A DNA stretch of 64,000 bases from Chelydra serpentina (Eukaryota; Chordata; Testudines; Chelydridae), in contig JBAIAC010000057.1 of assembly GCA_037349315.1 (NCBI GenBank), forward strand, positions 1,984,001 through 2,048,000, given 5' to 3'. The notes beneath the pieces were generated by a model. The model worked only from the letters and a program-made list of their open reading frames with translations. It was not told where the DNA came from and made no database searches. Made by a program: the position numbers and the translations under genes. The first letter of the stretch is position 1; each line of letters opens with the position of its first letter. Shown here piece by piece: positions 44,756 to 55,635 of the stretch.

Positions 44756-44893
44756 GCTGTGAAATCCTAGTGCAGACAAGGCAGCTGTCGTTTTATCACG
44801 AGGTCAGCCATGGCCAGGAGTGTAGTGCTGACCTTTCCTAGTTACCTCGTGGTAAACACTACCGGTGCTTTGTCTGCACTAGGATTTCACAGC
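44756..44893. mobile_element. Fold-back MITE with 28-bp terminal inverted repeats
   Basis: GCTGTGAAATCCTAGTGCAG at 44756 continues to 44783 and is repeated inverted at 44866-44893, 27 of 28 bases identical. Inner words (ATCACGAGGT / ACCTCGTGGT) also pair, so most of the 138 bases fold. A clean TSD was not identified. Confidence 0.82.
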
Positions 44894-45145
44894 CAGCTCC
44901 CGTTAATTATCCTACTGCAACCTCTCCCCCCCACCACCACCACAAACACACTTTGTATGCAATGAAGCCATAGTCCAAGTGAACGGTGTCTGTAGCACTT
45001 GCAACGTCAGCTTGTTTTCCCACTTGTCTGCAAATCTGCCCTGGGACTATGTCCATGTCCCTTCCCTGCAGAGTTTAGCTGCAATCTAGAGTGAGTAGCC
45101 AGTGGGACTCACTCAGGCTGTGACATATGTTCAGGGTGACAGGCG
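44894..45145. other. Unassigned non-coding sequence
   Basis: Nothing recognised; CCACCACCACCAC run at about 44931-44943. Confidence 0.3.
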
Positions 45146-45149
45146 CTGG

Positions 45150-45385
45150 GAGATAGGAAGAACAGTAAGAGGCCAATATGGCTCCATCAGGAGCTCCTGG
45201 ATGACCTGAAAATCAAACAGGACTCCTACAAAGAGTGGAAACATGGAGACCTTGCTACGAATGAGCACAAGCGCGTAGGGACGAATTCAGCAAGGCTAAA
45301 GTACAAAATGAGCTACACCCAGCAAGGGCCAGGAAAGGCCATAAGAAGAGGTTCTATCAATACATTAGGCACACCAAAGAGGAGA
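45150..45385 (+). mobile_element. CR1 ORF2 linker fragment
   Basis: One frame reads WLHQELLDDLKIKQDSYKEW, then, after a frame change, KVQNELHPARARKGHKKRFY and QYIRHTKE. This is the endonuclease-to-RT linker of CR1, as at 32846-33226. It has neither 5' nor 3' end. Confidence 0.82.
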
Positions 45386-45620
45386 CATATCAACTCTGAG
45401 ATGTTTCTTGTACGACAGCTAATCCGCTTATTTCTAAGCTCTCCGGGCACAGGGGTGAAGCTGATTCTGTTGTGGGAATTGGCTCCCTGGCTGCAGACAC
45501 GATAGAAACACAGACAAGACTGAACTGACTAGTAGGCTGAACGGCTACTTTATATCTTGCCCCAGCTGCTCGGTTTGACTTGGTGTCCTGTTGACAGCAC
45601 ATTGTTCTCAGGTGCATTTA

Positions 45621-45690
45621 GGCCCTGATGCAAATCCCATTGGAGCCAATGGAAAGACTCCCACTGACTTCAATAGGATTTGGATTCTAT
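45621..45690. mobile_element. Palindromic fold-back element
   Basis: GGCCCTGATGCAAATCCCAT with AGCCAATGGAAAGACTCCCA and CTGACTTCAATAGGATTTGG. The two halves are near inverted complements around GGAAAGACTCC. Confidence 0.7.
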
Positions 45691-45722
45691 TACTATGATC
45701 CCCTTACTGATGATTAGAAGTA

Positions 45723-45810
45723 AGAACATAAGAATGGCAGGAACGGCCATAGTGGGTCAGACCAATGGTCCATCTAGCCCAGTGTCCTGTCCTAGATTGA
45801 TACAGGTGCT
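45723..45810 (-). mobile_element. CR1/L3-like LINE 3' end
   Basis: AGAACATAAGAATGGCAGGA, ACGGCCATAGTGGGTCAGAC and CAATGGTCCATCTAGCCCAG form the inverted LINE terminus, similar to 36626. Confidence 0.75.
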
Positions 45811-46475
45811 AGATTAGACTGAAAGCCCTGAAGACTGAACTCCTCTATCGGCCGAACAGGTACAACATGGATAGTGGCAGAACAAACTTCTTATGCGCAC
45901 TCCAATATTCCTCAGCAAGAACTCCGAAGGGAGGGACAACCTGGAATTCTGTCTCCATGGCCCATCTAGTCCTGGGCCTCTCCCATCAGACTGCCAACTG
46001 TGGGCAATGAATGCCACCTGCCATGTTGGTGTCTGTGAATTGGGCAGCTGGAAATGGACTGAGACCTGCTAATTCATTTCACAATGTTACTGTTAATACA
46101 TTTCCCAGTCGCTGGATTTGCCACTTTGGCCTTTTCCAATGGGCTCTGTTTCCTTTAGAGGAAGGTCACTTTATGTGCGCAGTAAAAAACCGGTGTGAAG
46201 CTCACACCCACACACTCCTGTTGGGCTCATTTCATGGGCTGTCTAGTCTCTGCTCTGCCTCACTAAGTCTTTTGTGTGTGTTTGCTGGAAATAAAAGTGT
46301 TGCTTTGATGCTCAATTCTAGCTCTTTCCTCCTCTCTCCAGCTCTCTGACAAGGTCATCAGTCAGGTCTCAGGCTTGAATCATGATCCTGCTCAGAGGGA
46401 ATGCGGAAATTTTGGCTGCACCTTCTGCTGCTGCTGTGTTTTCTTCGGTGCTTGGAATTTTATTTTACATATGTG
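45811..46475. other. Unassigned non-coding sequence
   Basis: No repeat or exon recognised. Confidence 0.35.
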
Positions 46476-46479
46476 TATA

Positions 46480-46700
46480 TAGGATTTTCTAGGTATCCCC
46501 CCATCACTATAGCATTTGAGCTTCTCACACATGCCAATGAATTTATCCCCATGGTAACCCTGCAGGGTAGACAAAGTATCATTATCCCAGTTTCACAGAT
46601 GGGGAAACTGAGGCACAGAGCAAAGTTAGTATGATTGCCCAAGGTCAAAAAGGAAGCTTGCTGCATAGCTGAAACTCTGGAGTCCCAGTGCAGTGCCCAA
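46480..46700 (-). mobile_element. MIR-type SINE
   Basis: CCAGTTTCACAGATGGGGAA and ACTGAGGCACAGAGCAAAGT followed by ATTGCCCAAGGTCAAAAAGG are the inverted MIR core. A preceding stretch (CACTATAGCATTTGAGCTTC) matches the inverted 3' part of sauropsid MIR. Confidence 0.9.
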
Positions 46701-46719
46701 AACACAAGACTATCCTTCC

Positions 46720-47095
46720 TCCGGTTGGAATTCTGGGCTTCAGCTTTTGTGAAGTTCCTTTCTTGGGGCTTGTAGACTCTACCACCCTTGGTTGATTGCA
46801 GTTCAAGGCTTAGGCATTGGTGTTTGGAGCTCTGGGGATAAGCTTCACTTATTTTCATTTCTTTGTCTGTAGTTCTTTCAAAGCTTCATCTTCCTAAACA
46901 CAGGAAGGCAGATGTTTTGCTAATGCGAAAACAAATAAATAAAGCAAAACTAAGAGTTGGGGGGCACAGAGAGACCACTGTCAATATTTTGCAGACATTT
47001 TTTTTGAGAAAACTAAAAAAAACCCAGAAAGTTGGTAACTGCTGAGCAAACATTCTGCTTGTGCAGTAGCCTGGAGACATACAAAGAAGCCAGAA
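46720..47095. other. Unassigned non-coding sequence
   Basis: No repeat or exon recognised. Confidence 0.3.
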
Positions 47096-47105
47096 TTCAG
47101 TCCCT

Positions 47106-47247
47106 AAGACCAAATAGGGTGACCAGACAGCAAGTGTGAAAAATCGGAACAGGGGGTGGGGAGTAAGAGAAGCCTATATAAGAAAAAGACCCAAAAATCA
47201 GGACTGTCCCTATAAAATCTGGACATCTGGTCACCCTAAGACCAAAT
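47106..47247. mobile_element. Short TIR element with perfect 10-bp TSD
   Basis: The insert 47116-47237 (122 bp) starts AGGGTGACCAGACAGCAAGT and ends GACATCTGGTCACCCT. The terminal 12 bases are exact inverted complements (AGGGTGACCAGA). AAGACCAAAT flanks both sides (47106-47115, 47238-47247). This family is common in sauropsid genomes; class uncertain, TSD length fits Mutator-like. Confidence 0.92.
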
Positions 47248-47329
47248 GAGGAAGTCATACCTCATACCACTAAAATAGCTCCCAGTCACCAAATAAAAAA
47301 ACACCTTGTAGATAAAGGGGAAAGGAGCA

Positions 47330-47425
47330 TTCAGTGGGTTTGGAACGCCATTATGCAAGGTGCTGTACGAACATATGCAAAGACCAGGTCTCTGCCACAA
47401 AGCGCTTACAGTCTAAAGGCATGAA
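47330..47425 (-). mobile_element. MIR 3' half fragment
   Basis: ATGCAAGGTGCTGTACGAAC with CAGGTCTCTGCCACAAAGCG and CTTACAGTCTAAAGG is the inverted MIR 3' block. Confidence 0.75.
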
Positions 47426-47427
47426 GT

Positions 47428-47480
47428 CTAAGGGAGTTTTTCCATTGATTTCAATGGGCTTTGGATCATGCCCTGAAGCC
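47428..47480. mobile_element. Palindromic fold-back element, half
   Basis: GGGAGTTTTTCCATTGATTT and CAATGGGCTTTGGATCATGC form the right half of the element type complete at 45621-45690. Confidence 0.65.
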
Positions 47481-47639
47481 AAGGCCCGGCACCTGTGCTT
47501 AACTTTGCCCAACCAATGGGGCCTATTGCAGCCACTGGCAGCGTTTCCTCGGGTAAGGTTGCGTTTGTCGCGTTAGTGTTTGCCGTTTCGGGGCCTACGC
47601 TGACATAGGTGGGAGGGAGGGAGACGTTGGTCATTAATT

Positions 47640-48100
47640 ATTCTAATGCAATGTTAACGTGATCTGTTATTTACTCATTCTGAATGATTCGCCCAGCTCT
47701 TGCCATGACACAGCTGCGTGCGTATGTGTAGCAAGGGGGTTGGGTTTGGGTTTGTTTTTTTAACATGTATTTGTTTTCTACCTTTCCGGGGGGGGGTACT
47801 TCCCACCGCCACTAAATGCTCCCCCTATGTTTAATACATCGATATCATGGATTCCTCTGTCACTTAATTATTACTGCAATCACTGAGCTATATGTTATGG
47901 GCCTCTTTCTCATTATTCCACTCCAGCAGGAATCGCAACCTTGATTAATCAAGACCGCGTTGTTAATAGCATTTAATCTTTTGCAAATCCGGTACGGCGT
48001 GAGGTTGTGCTATTGTGTGCCAAGCTGCTGGTGCGAGGGAAGGACCATGAACGGGTGGTGGGGCAGCATGATTAAGTCTTCGGTGGAATACACCATAAAT
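47640..48100. other. Repeat-free, conserved-looking non-coding block
   Basis: Contains the perfect 12-bp palindrome TTGATTAATCAA at 47941-47952, CACTTAATTATTACTGCAAT near 47862 and ATTTAATCTTTTGCAAATCC near 47970. No transposon signature. A candidate regulatory element by texture; unproven. Confidence 0.3.
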
Positions 48101-48179
48101 GGATCTAACTTTAGTCAGGAACGATCTGTTCTAACAAATAGAGAAGAGCATAAACTAAGCACCCTGGCTTTGTGCTAAG

Positions 48180-48297
48180 AAGAGGTTGGACAAACCCCTG
48201 TCAGGGATGATCTAGGGTTACTTGGTCCTGCCTCAGCGCAGGGGACTGGACTTGATGACCTCCCAAGGCCCCAGCCCTACATTTCTACAATTCTAAA
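48180..48297 (+). mobile_element. CR1 LINE 3' end
   Basis: AGAGGTTGGACAAACCCCTG, ACTGGACTTGATGACCTCCC and TACATTTCTACAATTCT mark the last 118 bases of a CR1 copy. Confidence 0.88.
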
Positions 48298-48464
48298 GTG
48301 CTTTCCATCATACCCATGGCCTAGTTGGATTCCCCAAGTCAGACAGCTGGAGAAGACGTACAATCCCTGAAATATGCCAGAATTCCCATATTAAACCAAC
48401 CAAAATATCCTCTTAGGACAGTTAAGATCCAATATGGCTAGAGGTAGATGAGAACACAATGAGC

Positions 48465-48560
48465 CTAATTCTATTCTAATTTACACTGGTATAAATCCTG
48501 AGTAATCCCATCGATTTAGCAGAGTCACTCTGGATTTACATTACTGGATTTGAATTTACA
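48465..48560 (+). mobile_element. Palindromic fold-back element, partial
   Basis: GAGCCTAATTCTATTCTAAT, TTTACACTGGTATAAATCCT and GAGTAATCCCATCGATTTAG belong to the group with TTTACACCAG/CTGGTGTAAA arms. Decayed. Confidence 0.5.
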
Positions 48561-49085
48561 AATTCTGGGAGCAGAATTTGGCTCATATGATAGAGAGGAG
48601 TGAGGTCTTATTCTTGCCTTTTCCTCTGCAAAGTGAAGTGTTCATAAAACATTTGGATGGGAAATTAAAGAGCATTTCACACAAGGGGAGGGAGAGAAAT
48701 CATTTATTTGCAGACAAGCTACAGTTTCTAATCTCTGCATTGTGGAGGATCTGATTTACACAGAGGCTGCTTATCTTTACACCATTGCTAACCTCTGGCT
48801 TCCATTTCTCAGCGCCACATCACTAACACAGCTGTTGTTTGTCTCTAATAAAAGAAAAAGGGGAAAAGAGGTGGGGGGAAGGAAATAGCATTATAAAAAT
48901 ACATTGCAAGCTACCAAAATAGAAACAGTCAAAGCGCTGTGTCCTACTTTAGAACACATTGATGTGGTAAGCGGGGAGCTGGCGAGTGGTGTTTTTATCT
49001 GGAGTTGGCTGGTGAGAAGCCCAGATTGCTCCTTTGCCCTAAAATCAATTCTGCGGGGCTCAGGACTGCCTGGGTTTCAGTCAAA
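48561..49085. other. Unassigned non-coding sequence
   Basis: No named repeat or exon. Some AT-rich words may extend the block that follows. Confidence 0.3.
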
Positions 49086-49089
49086 AGAT

Positions 49090-49345
49090 GACAAGGGTGA
49101 TAAAATTAATTAGCAAAGGAAGAGACAATCCGCAAGCCAGTTTGACTGGCCCAGTATATTTGATATCAACAGCGGCTTTATCTCCCTGACAAAGAGAAAC
49201 ACGCTTGCCGCTGAAGGTTATCGCGGGTGATGTGACAGGTACAATTGTTTCCCTTTCAAGATGCTCCGTGACGGAGCCAGGCAGTTTATTGAAACGATGA
49301 GATTTCCAGCTAACACATGCCTGTCACTCAAGTGAATTAGCCAAC
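49090..49345. other. Candidate enhancer-like conserved block
   Basis: Repeat-free and dense in developmental-factor-like words: TAATTA at 49107-49112, MEIS-type TGACAG at 49233-49238 and inverted at 49321-49326, SOX-type ACAATTGT at 49241-49248 and an NKX-type TCAAGTG at 49328-49334. The combination is suggestive, not proof. Confidence 0.35.
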
Positions 49346-50105
49346 AGAGGGATCTGGTATCCTCCTGAATTTATATTAGAATTATAGATGAACTGGCAGC
49401 AATAGACCCCAGCCTCTCCCCCATCCATCCATCCGTCCATGCCACCTGACAAGCTCCCGCAGTGATTAGCCATTTCTCCAGAGAGGAGCCTGCACTTCAG
49501 AAAGCAGCAGCTAACAAAGCAAAGGGCAAGGCAGGTGAAGGAAGCTCTCGCCGTACCCGGCACTAGTCCAACAGGAGCCAAGTTAGGGCTGAATGCCAAA
49601 AGTCAGGCTTGGCCACCCACCCAGGAACAGACACTGGCCAGGCTGTGAGAATATTCTGGTGCTGGGTGCCCTCCAGAGGGAGACAAGAGCCCAGGGGGGT
49701 ACCACATGGTGAGAGCCAGAAAGGCCACAGATGAGAAGCAGCCATGGACAGGTACAAGGAACCTCCTGTTCGACCCATCTGTACTGAGAGATGGGCCTGA
49801 CCCAAACCCTGGATCCAGAGTTGCGGGAGGATCAGAGCTGGATGTTCATCCAAACTCCCCCCCCCCGCCGCCCGCCACCTTTCTTCTGATAAGCTGATCC
49901 CAAACCCCAGATTCGGACACAAGTTTGGATCCAAACTTTGCAGCTCCACCCCACCCTTCACTGTCCCATGAGTGCCTGCTCCTGGAAAGCCCCCATATAC
50001 GTCCCAAGGCAGAATGCATCTGTTGGCAGCAGGGCTTTGCCTCCTCAGAGGTAATGTTTTACAGTGATTTGCACCGAAAGGGAGCCCATTTATCAGACCC
50101 TGTGG
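49346..50105. other. Unassigned non-coding sequence
   Basis: A short ATCC-type run lies near 49423-49438. A C-rich run near 49857-49866. No gene recognised. Confidence 0.4.
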
Positions 50106-50107
50106 GT

Positions 50108-50240
50108 ATCAGTTAGACCGTGAGCTCTCCAGGGCAGGGAATGTCTCTTACTATGTGTCCAGGCAGCACCCGGCACAATAGGGCCCCAATCCTGACTGGG
50201 TCCCATCTCCACCTCTGTCGGCCCAATAATAAATAACCAC
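50108..50240 (+). mobile_element. MIR 3' half
   Basis: CCGTGAGCTCTCCAGGGCAG, AGGCAGCACCCGGCACAATA and GGGCCCCAATCCTGACTGGG, with an AATAATAAATAACC end. Confidence 0.85.
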
Positions 50241-51810
50241 AGCAGCGATAATCAGCTCATTCCGCTCCCATTATCCATTCCCCAACTCCCAGGAGACCTT
50301 TCCTTAATTTTCAGAATCATCGTGATTATTACCACCACCGGGGATGGATCTAAACTTTTCCAATCGCCCCCGGTCGGACACCTTCACTTATTCATGGGGA
50401 ATGTTCTTTGGGGGTCTAATGTGAGCTCGTTGAATGTTAAATCAGCTGATTCACCCTTGTGCGTCATTTAATAGCTAATCCTGAGCAGAGAGACCCCCTT
50501 AGAGCTGCCGGGTTACCTTGATAAATGCAGCTCTTGCTAACATTGGGTGGTGGCGATATCCTCCCGTCCTCAATAGATCACCAACTTTTCCATTCCAGGC
50601 CTTGCGCTATAGTTTTCTCATCAACTCTCTCGCTCTTTCTTGCTGACTCTTGGCTTTGCCGGGGCTGCGCCAGCTTCAGGTTGTTCTGATGCTATCTAGG
50701 CTACAACCTGTCACCAGACTCCAGAAATATAAACCCATGCATTGGGGTTTGCCAGGAGACCCCAAGGGGGCCGCAGTGCCTGTGATCTCCCCTCATGTCC
50801 GGATACTCGGCATGGAGAGGGGACTTACAGTGTGACATGGTCCAGTGAGCAGACGATGGAACTGGGGGCTAGGAACAGCCTCGGGCATGTGTCAGAGGCA
50901 TCATTATTGAAAGTGGCCTCTATACTGGGATTCCTCAAGTTGGTGGTGCCCAAATTTAGACACACTCGGCCAGATCTTTCACCCTGGAGTGCCTGCTTGG
51001 CACCAGCCCTGTCGCATGAAGCCAACTTAAAACCAACGTATGCAGCCAGAGAAGGAATCCCCTTGTGGACGGGCCTTCACCGTTGGGAGAGAGACATCAT
51101 AGCTGGCTCTCCGCCAGCGCCAGCCCTCACAGCCCATTTGGAAATTCTGTGGCTGTCTCAATTTTCCCATGTACACGCTTCGTGGGGTGACATGAGGCTT
51201 AGCTAGGTCATGTTCCTATGCGGCTTCGAAGATGCGAGCGCTCTCTAAGGTGCAAGCATGCATTCATTATTATTATTAATTAATTAATCAGCATCGCTTC
51301 CCACAACTTTAAACCCCGCTGAGCTGGGAGAGATCAAGGGTTGGCAGAGAAGCCGGAACTTTTCCGAGCCTTTTAGCTGCGAGACTCACGTTGCTCGGCA
51401 TCTCGGTGGAACTGCGCTGGCTGATAGATATCTCCATATATAACAGTCTCTTCCACTGCACTGACCGCTTGGTAAGCTTCACTCCAGTGCTCCCCGCACC
51501 GTGCTTTGGATGGCTGTCCTGATTAATTCAAACAGGAGCGATTTCTTACCTCACGGCCTCACACTTTCGGCCAACACAATCGTCAGGCCTTTCCTCAGTC
51601 CCCAGCACTATGTGCGTCTGCTCCCCACCTACAGGAAGAATTCACTTGGCATTTGTTGCTGCGGGGGGAGGGCCATGAATGAACTAAGCGGAGGGACATA
51701 TTTAGCCTTAAACACAAAACCATAACTCGCTGACAGCTAAATAAGAGCCAGACTCCACCACGCTTACTCCCACCGAGCACTGCCTCCCTGTGAGGAGCCC
51801 AGCACTCGGC
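50241..51810. other. Unassigned non-coding sequence
   Basis: Some repeat-free AT-rich parts (around 50300-50540) look conserved but carry no decisive motif cluster. An ATT/TTAA-rich run lies at 51264-51290. The 154-codon + frame at 50742-51206 has no recognisable domain. Confidence 0.35.
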
Positions 51811-51814
51811 TCTC

Positions 51815-52227
51815 ATCAGAACAAGTGAATCATTTTTTGTCAAGGGAGTTTTCCATCAGAAAAGGCAGTTTTGACAAACCTGAATGTTAAATCACATCGA
51901 TTTTGGCAACATTTTGTTTAGGAAAAAAATGGAAGAAAAGTTTAGAAAACATCAGAATGTCCAATCCTGACATTTTTGGAACAGGAAATCTCGAGGTTTC
52001 GTTTCGAAATGACTTTACGTTTTGAAATTTACTTTCCTCTGCAGTGAAAAATATTGTTAATAAACAACGGTAACAGTCCAAACAAAATGTTTCGATTGTC
52101 CAGAAATGAACATTTTTTAAAATTTCATTTTGCAAAAAAATTTAACTTTTTGGCAGTTCAGGAGGATTTTTATTTCAAACTCTCCACATTTTTCACAGGA
52201 TGGAAAATCCATTTTCTGACCAGCTGT
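51815..52227 (+). mobile_element. AGAGCTGGT-type AT-rich TIR element
   Basis: A/T-rich interior with GTTTCGTTTCGAAATGACTT and AAAATTTCATTTTGCAAAAA, ending TTTTCTGACCAGCTGT at 52227. About the same length as the complete copy at 34044. The left terminus is decayed. Confidence 0.75.
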
Positions 52228-52795
52228 GGTTCTCAGCGAGAGCTGAATAGACTCCAGCTACTCCGTCTGCTACTCTTATGCAGGCTACCCAGACTTTGGG
52301 ACCCTGTGCATCCATTATCCTCCATTCAGAGCAGTGGGGACAGGAAGGAGCTGGGATTGGAAGGAGCCTCAGCTCCGTGTCCTGCCCTTAATGCACCAGC
52401 CGGCACAGCTGAGCCAGTACACGGAGTGTCATAATGTGCTGCAGATAGAGGCCAGTATCCAAGGTGTATAAGAAGAATTCTGCCTTGGTCCATCACTCTG
52501 ATTGGAAATTCATCACAAGGTCCAGGCTTTCACCTCTCCGGGTTGGATTTTTTTTTCCCCCCTTGCATAAAAAGGAGTTTATCATATGCCGTTATCTACC
52601 AAAAAGCCAAAGTTAGCATACAGCCCTAGCAGCTCTCGGGTTCATTTCGTGCCTGCTTTGCCTTAAAAACTGTGTTTCGACCAGGGCGTAAAGCAGCAAC
52701 TGGGGTTCTGTCAATAAGACTCATTTTCTGGTTGTCAGATCTCGTTAAGAGTTTGCAGACAAGGGCTTCCACTTACTGGCACTCTCCAAAGACTT
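52228..52795. other. Unassigned non-coding sequence
   Basis: No repeat or exon recognised. Confidence 0.3.
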
Positions 52796-52799
52796 GGGC

Positions 52800-53035
52800 C
52801 TTTGCAGGAATTAATCCAGTTCTCTAAGTCTTAAGTTATTGAAACACTTTGTGAAAATCTGTGTGAGCTGAGCAGGTTCAGTGGGGCTCCCCGTGCAATT
52901 CCCTTTCATTAATCTCAGCTCTCTGACAAGGCTGTCTGATATCGATCTCCTGTCAGTCAGTTCATCAATAGGCAGGTTGCTCTGCAGTCCATGGAAGGCA
53001 GCTATTAAAATTAACATGGAGGGGGTTTGTTGACC
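52800..53035. other. Repeat-free, conserved-looking non-coding block
   Basis: Contains TTTCATTAATCTCAGCTCTC near 52902 and ATCGATCTCCTGTCAGTCAG near 52940, with TGTCAG/TGACAG-type words. No transposon signature. Weak candidate. Confidence 0.25.
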
Positions 53036-53578
53036 AACCACAGGGGTCTTGTGATCAGCGCAACCCGGGGACGAAACCAGGCACCTTTCTTCCCCGATAC
53101 CGAAATGACATAGGGGAACATTCCGATTCCTGGTTTGGATCCTGGGGTTTGCTGGGCTCATGAGAAAAGTTCCCAGCACAACATCAAAGGGGGCAGCTGA
53201 ATTCTAGGGCAGGGTGCACAGCCCTTTCCCATTAAAGACTTTTATTTCTGATTTCAGTGGAGGCAGTTGCTGATATCCATGTATAAAAGATGACCCTCTA
53301 GCCGAGCATGCACCGAGCTGTAGAAAACTTGATCACATGCTGGAACACAGAGAGAATGAAGTGTCTTTTTTTTTCCCTCTAAATTCTGTTGGGAGAAAAA
53401 TTCCCCCCTTTTGTCAGCGAGCAGAAATTGCTGGGGATGAAACGTCACACATGGGCCAACGCTGAACTAGTCGTGCCAAGTGAAAATGCCCCATCCCTAT
53501 TCCCAGAAAGAAAAGCTTTGTCACTTACGAAAATCGCCTTTCCTTTTGTTGGGGTAAGAAATGAGATGGGAAATCACA
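53036..53578. other. Unassigned non-coding sequence
   Basis: No repeat or exon recognised. Confidence 0.3.
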
Positions 53579-53580
53579 GC

Positions 53581-53645
53581 GGGCCAGAGACTCAGCTGGT
53601 GCAAATGAGGGCTCTGGCAGTTCACACCAGCTGAGGCTCTGGCCC
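53581..53645. mobile_element. Palindromic fold-back element, short form
   Basis: Arms 53581-53601 (GGGCCAGAGACTCAGCTGGT...) and 53625-53645 are inverted complements, 20 of 21 bases. The 23-base centre has lost the usual CCATTGAAGTCAATGG. Confidence 0.85.
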
Positions 53646-54172
53646 AGAATGCTGTGCTTCTCAGGGAAGAGTGACAGCTCCCCCAGCACAGCCTCTGAGC
53701 TTTCCCACACAGCACTGCTCAAAAACATGTCACTAAAAACAAAAAAAACTGCCGTGGAAAAAATGGAAGCAGGCTTGTTCTCTCTTTCGTGGATGACAGT
53801 TTCCCTCAGTATTATTCCATCTTGCTATTCATTGACTATCTGTCCCCTTGTGTTAGGTATCAACACGCTTTCCACACTTTACGGCTCCCATTTCATCTTC
53901 AGAGATTTGTCATTCTTTCAGGCCTTATTGACAGATCAGTCATAAACGTTAATGGTCAAAGAGAGTTCATCTTCTCAAAAGCAAAGCAGAGTGCATGAAA
54001 TAATAAAGAGCAGAGCTGCAGACCTACATACAAGAGCGCTAAAGGTCAGTCCGTGTTTTATGTGATAGTAAGGACAGGGTGCAGTGTAAGTCTAAGTCCA
54101 AATCAAGCGTGGCTGGCTGGTCACTTTCTGCACTGTTGACCTAGTTAAGATGAAGAGAATCCCCTTGTGACA
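53646..54172. other. Unassigned non-coding sequence
   Basis: No repeat or exon recognised. Confidence 0.3.
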
Positions 54173-54173
54173 T

Positions 54174-54990
54174 TGTGACACTCTGTACCTCGAAGTAGTA
54201 CCCTGGAACCCCCATCTGTCATATAATTATGCTACATTTTGTACAAAGTGTACCTTGTGAGGTATCATTTTAAAGGTCTTGATTCGTTGGACATTAATAT
54301 CCTGTTGGATTGGACGTGCTATCGTGGGGTGGGGAGTTAGGAAGTATTGCTGTATATGCTATTGAAATATGTTGTGAAGTTGAGAAATGTGCACTGCCAG
54401 CCTTCCCAGTAGCAACAATGGCGGGCCCAGACAGCGCTGATGAAAATAACCCACTATCCTAGGGACTGCAGTGGAGACTGCTTGGCCAATGGGGACTGTC
54501 TCACCCCCAAGCCACAGCAAAGATCTTTCTAGCAGCTGGAAGAAGGTATGAAAACAGAGACAGTGACATCATCACTTGGCCTCTTTTGCCTCCCCCGCTC
54601 TCAACATCTGGAAAACAAAGACTTTGAACTGGGGACGTTTGGTGCCAGACGGGACGGTAATCCCAGCCAGCGTATTGAGGCACCAGAACTGGCTTGTACC
54701 ATGTGTCAGGGTGAGACGCTGCTTGATTCAAATCTTGCTGAGTTTGTAGGGTTTAGACTGTGACTGTATTTTTATTCCTTAAAGTAACCAACTTTGATCT
54801 CTATGCCTGCTACTTATCTCTTAAAATCTATCTTTCTGTAGTTAATAAATCTGTTTTAATATGTTACCTAAAACAGTGGGTGTTTGGTTGAAGTGCTTGG
54901 GGGAATCGGAGCTCAGGTTAACAAGGCCTGTCTGTGGTTTTATGGGCTCAGCTATTCTGTGGGGATTAGACTGACCCTGTGAGAACGCCA
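54174..54990 (+). mobile_element. Putative solo LTR of an endogenous retroelement
   Basis: Starts TGTGACACTCTGTACCTCGA, has TTGTACAAAGTGTACCTTGT and TGAGGTATCATTTTAAAGGT, and ends near GAGAACGCCA. TG...CA ends, an AATAAA signal at 54845-54850 and about 817 bases fit a solo LTR, and the sequence pattern is one I associate with a common turtle LTR-like repeat. No adjacent internal retroviral genes are seen. The flanks (GACAT and TGCAT) do not form a convincing TSD, so the exact ends are uncertain. Confidence 0.55.
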
Positions 54991-55632
54991 TGCATTGCTA
55001 CTGAAGCCTAGGTAACTATATTTTCAAATGACCTTAAGACAAAGGCTATGAAAGAAATCCGGGGCTCAGTTGGATTCCATGGTCCTTGGCCAACCTTATT
55101 TGTTAGCCATTCTGACATTTTTCCAGTCCGTCTCATTCTTTCCACCCAGCTTTTCTGCCGATGATTCCTCGAGTTTGGGCGATATCTCCGCTCTGATCCA
55201 TTGGTCCTTACTGCCTCGGCCAGGCTCACCTGAAATTTCACTGTCATTCGTTTCGAGATTGCTCGTCAGTGTTGGTGAATCAATCTCTGTACCGGTGTTT
55301 ACGATGTCAACAGCCATAGCCAGCTGTTGCCAATGGTAACCAGCGAGCATGTTGCACCAGTGTTATTGCTCGCCGCCCAGACCTATCTGCAGTGATACAC
55401 ATTGGTGGAATGAATAAAACAAGGGATGCTTAAAATGTTATATGTAAAAAATAGTTGAGATTTTTTCCTCCCCTGTTTTCAAACTTCCTCATCACCTTGT
55501 ATCTTACTCCGCTGCACATCTGCACAGCCTCGCTCGTTGCTAACTGGGAGGCTTTTTAGCAAGAATTACTGTCCCTGCACTAGCTTTACACAATACCACG
55601 CACCTTGTACTAACAAGTTAAAACTAACCACA
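54991..55632. other. Unassigned non-coding sequence
   Basis: An 84-codon minus frame at 55096-55350 has no domain I recognise. No repeat termini. Confidence 0.35.
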
Positions 55633-55635
55633 CTG

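Noticed and set aside
50742..51206. 154-codon plus-strand frame
   Set aside because: No recognisable domain or motif and no supporting context; probably chance.
54548..54763. 71-codon frame inside the putative LTR
   Set aside because: LTRs are non-coding; no retroviral protein similarity was noted.
55096..55350. 84-codon minus-strand frame with E/S/K-rich composition
   Set aside because: No domain and no matching frame upstream; cannot be tied to the neighbouring LTR-like sequence.
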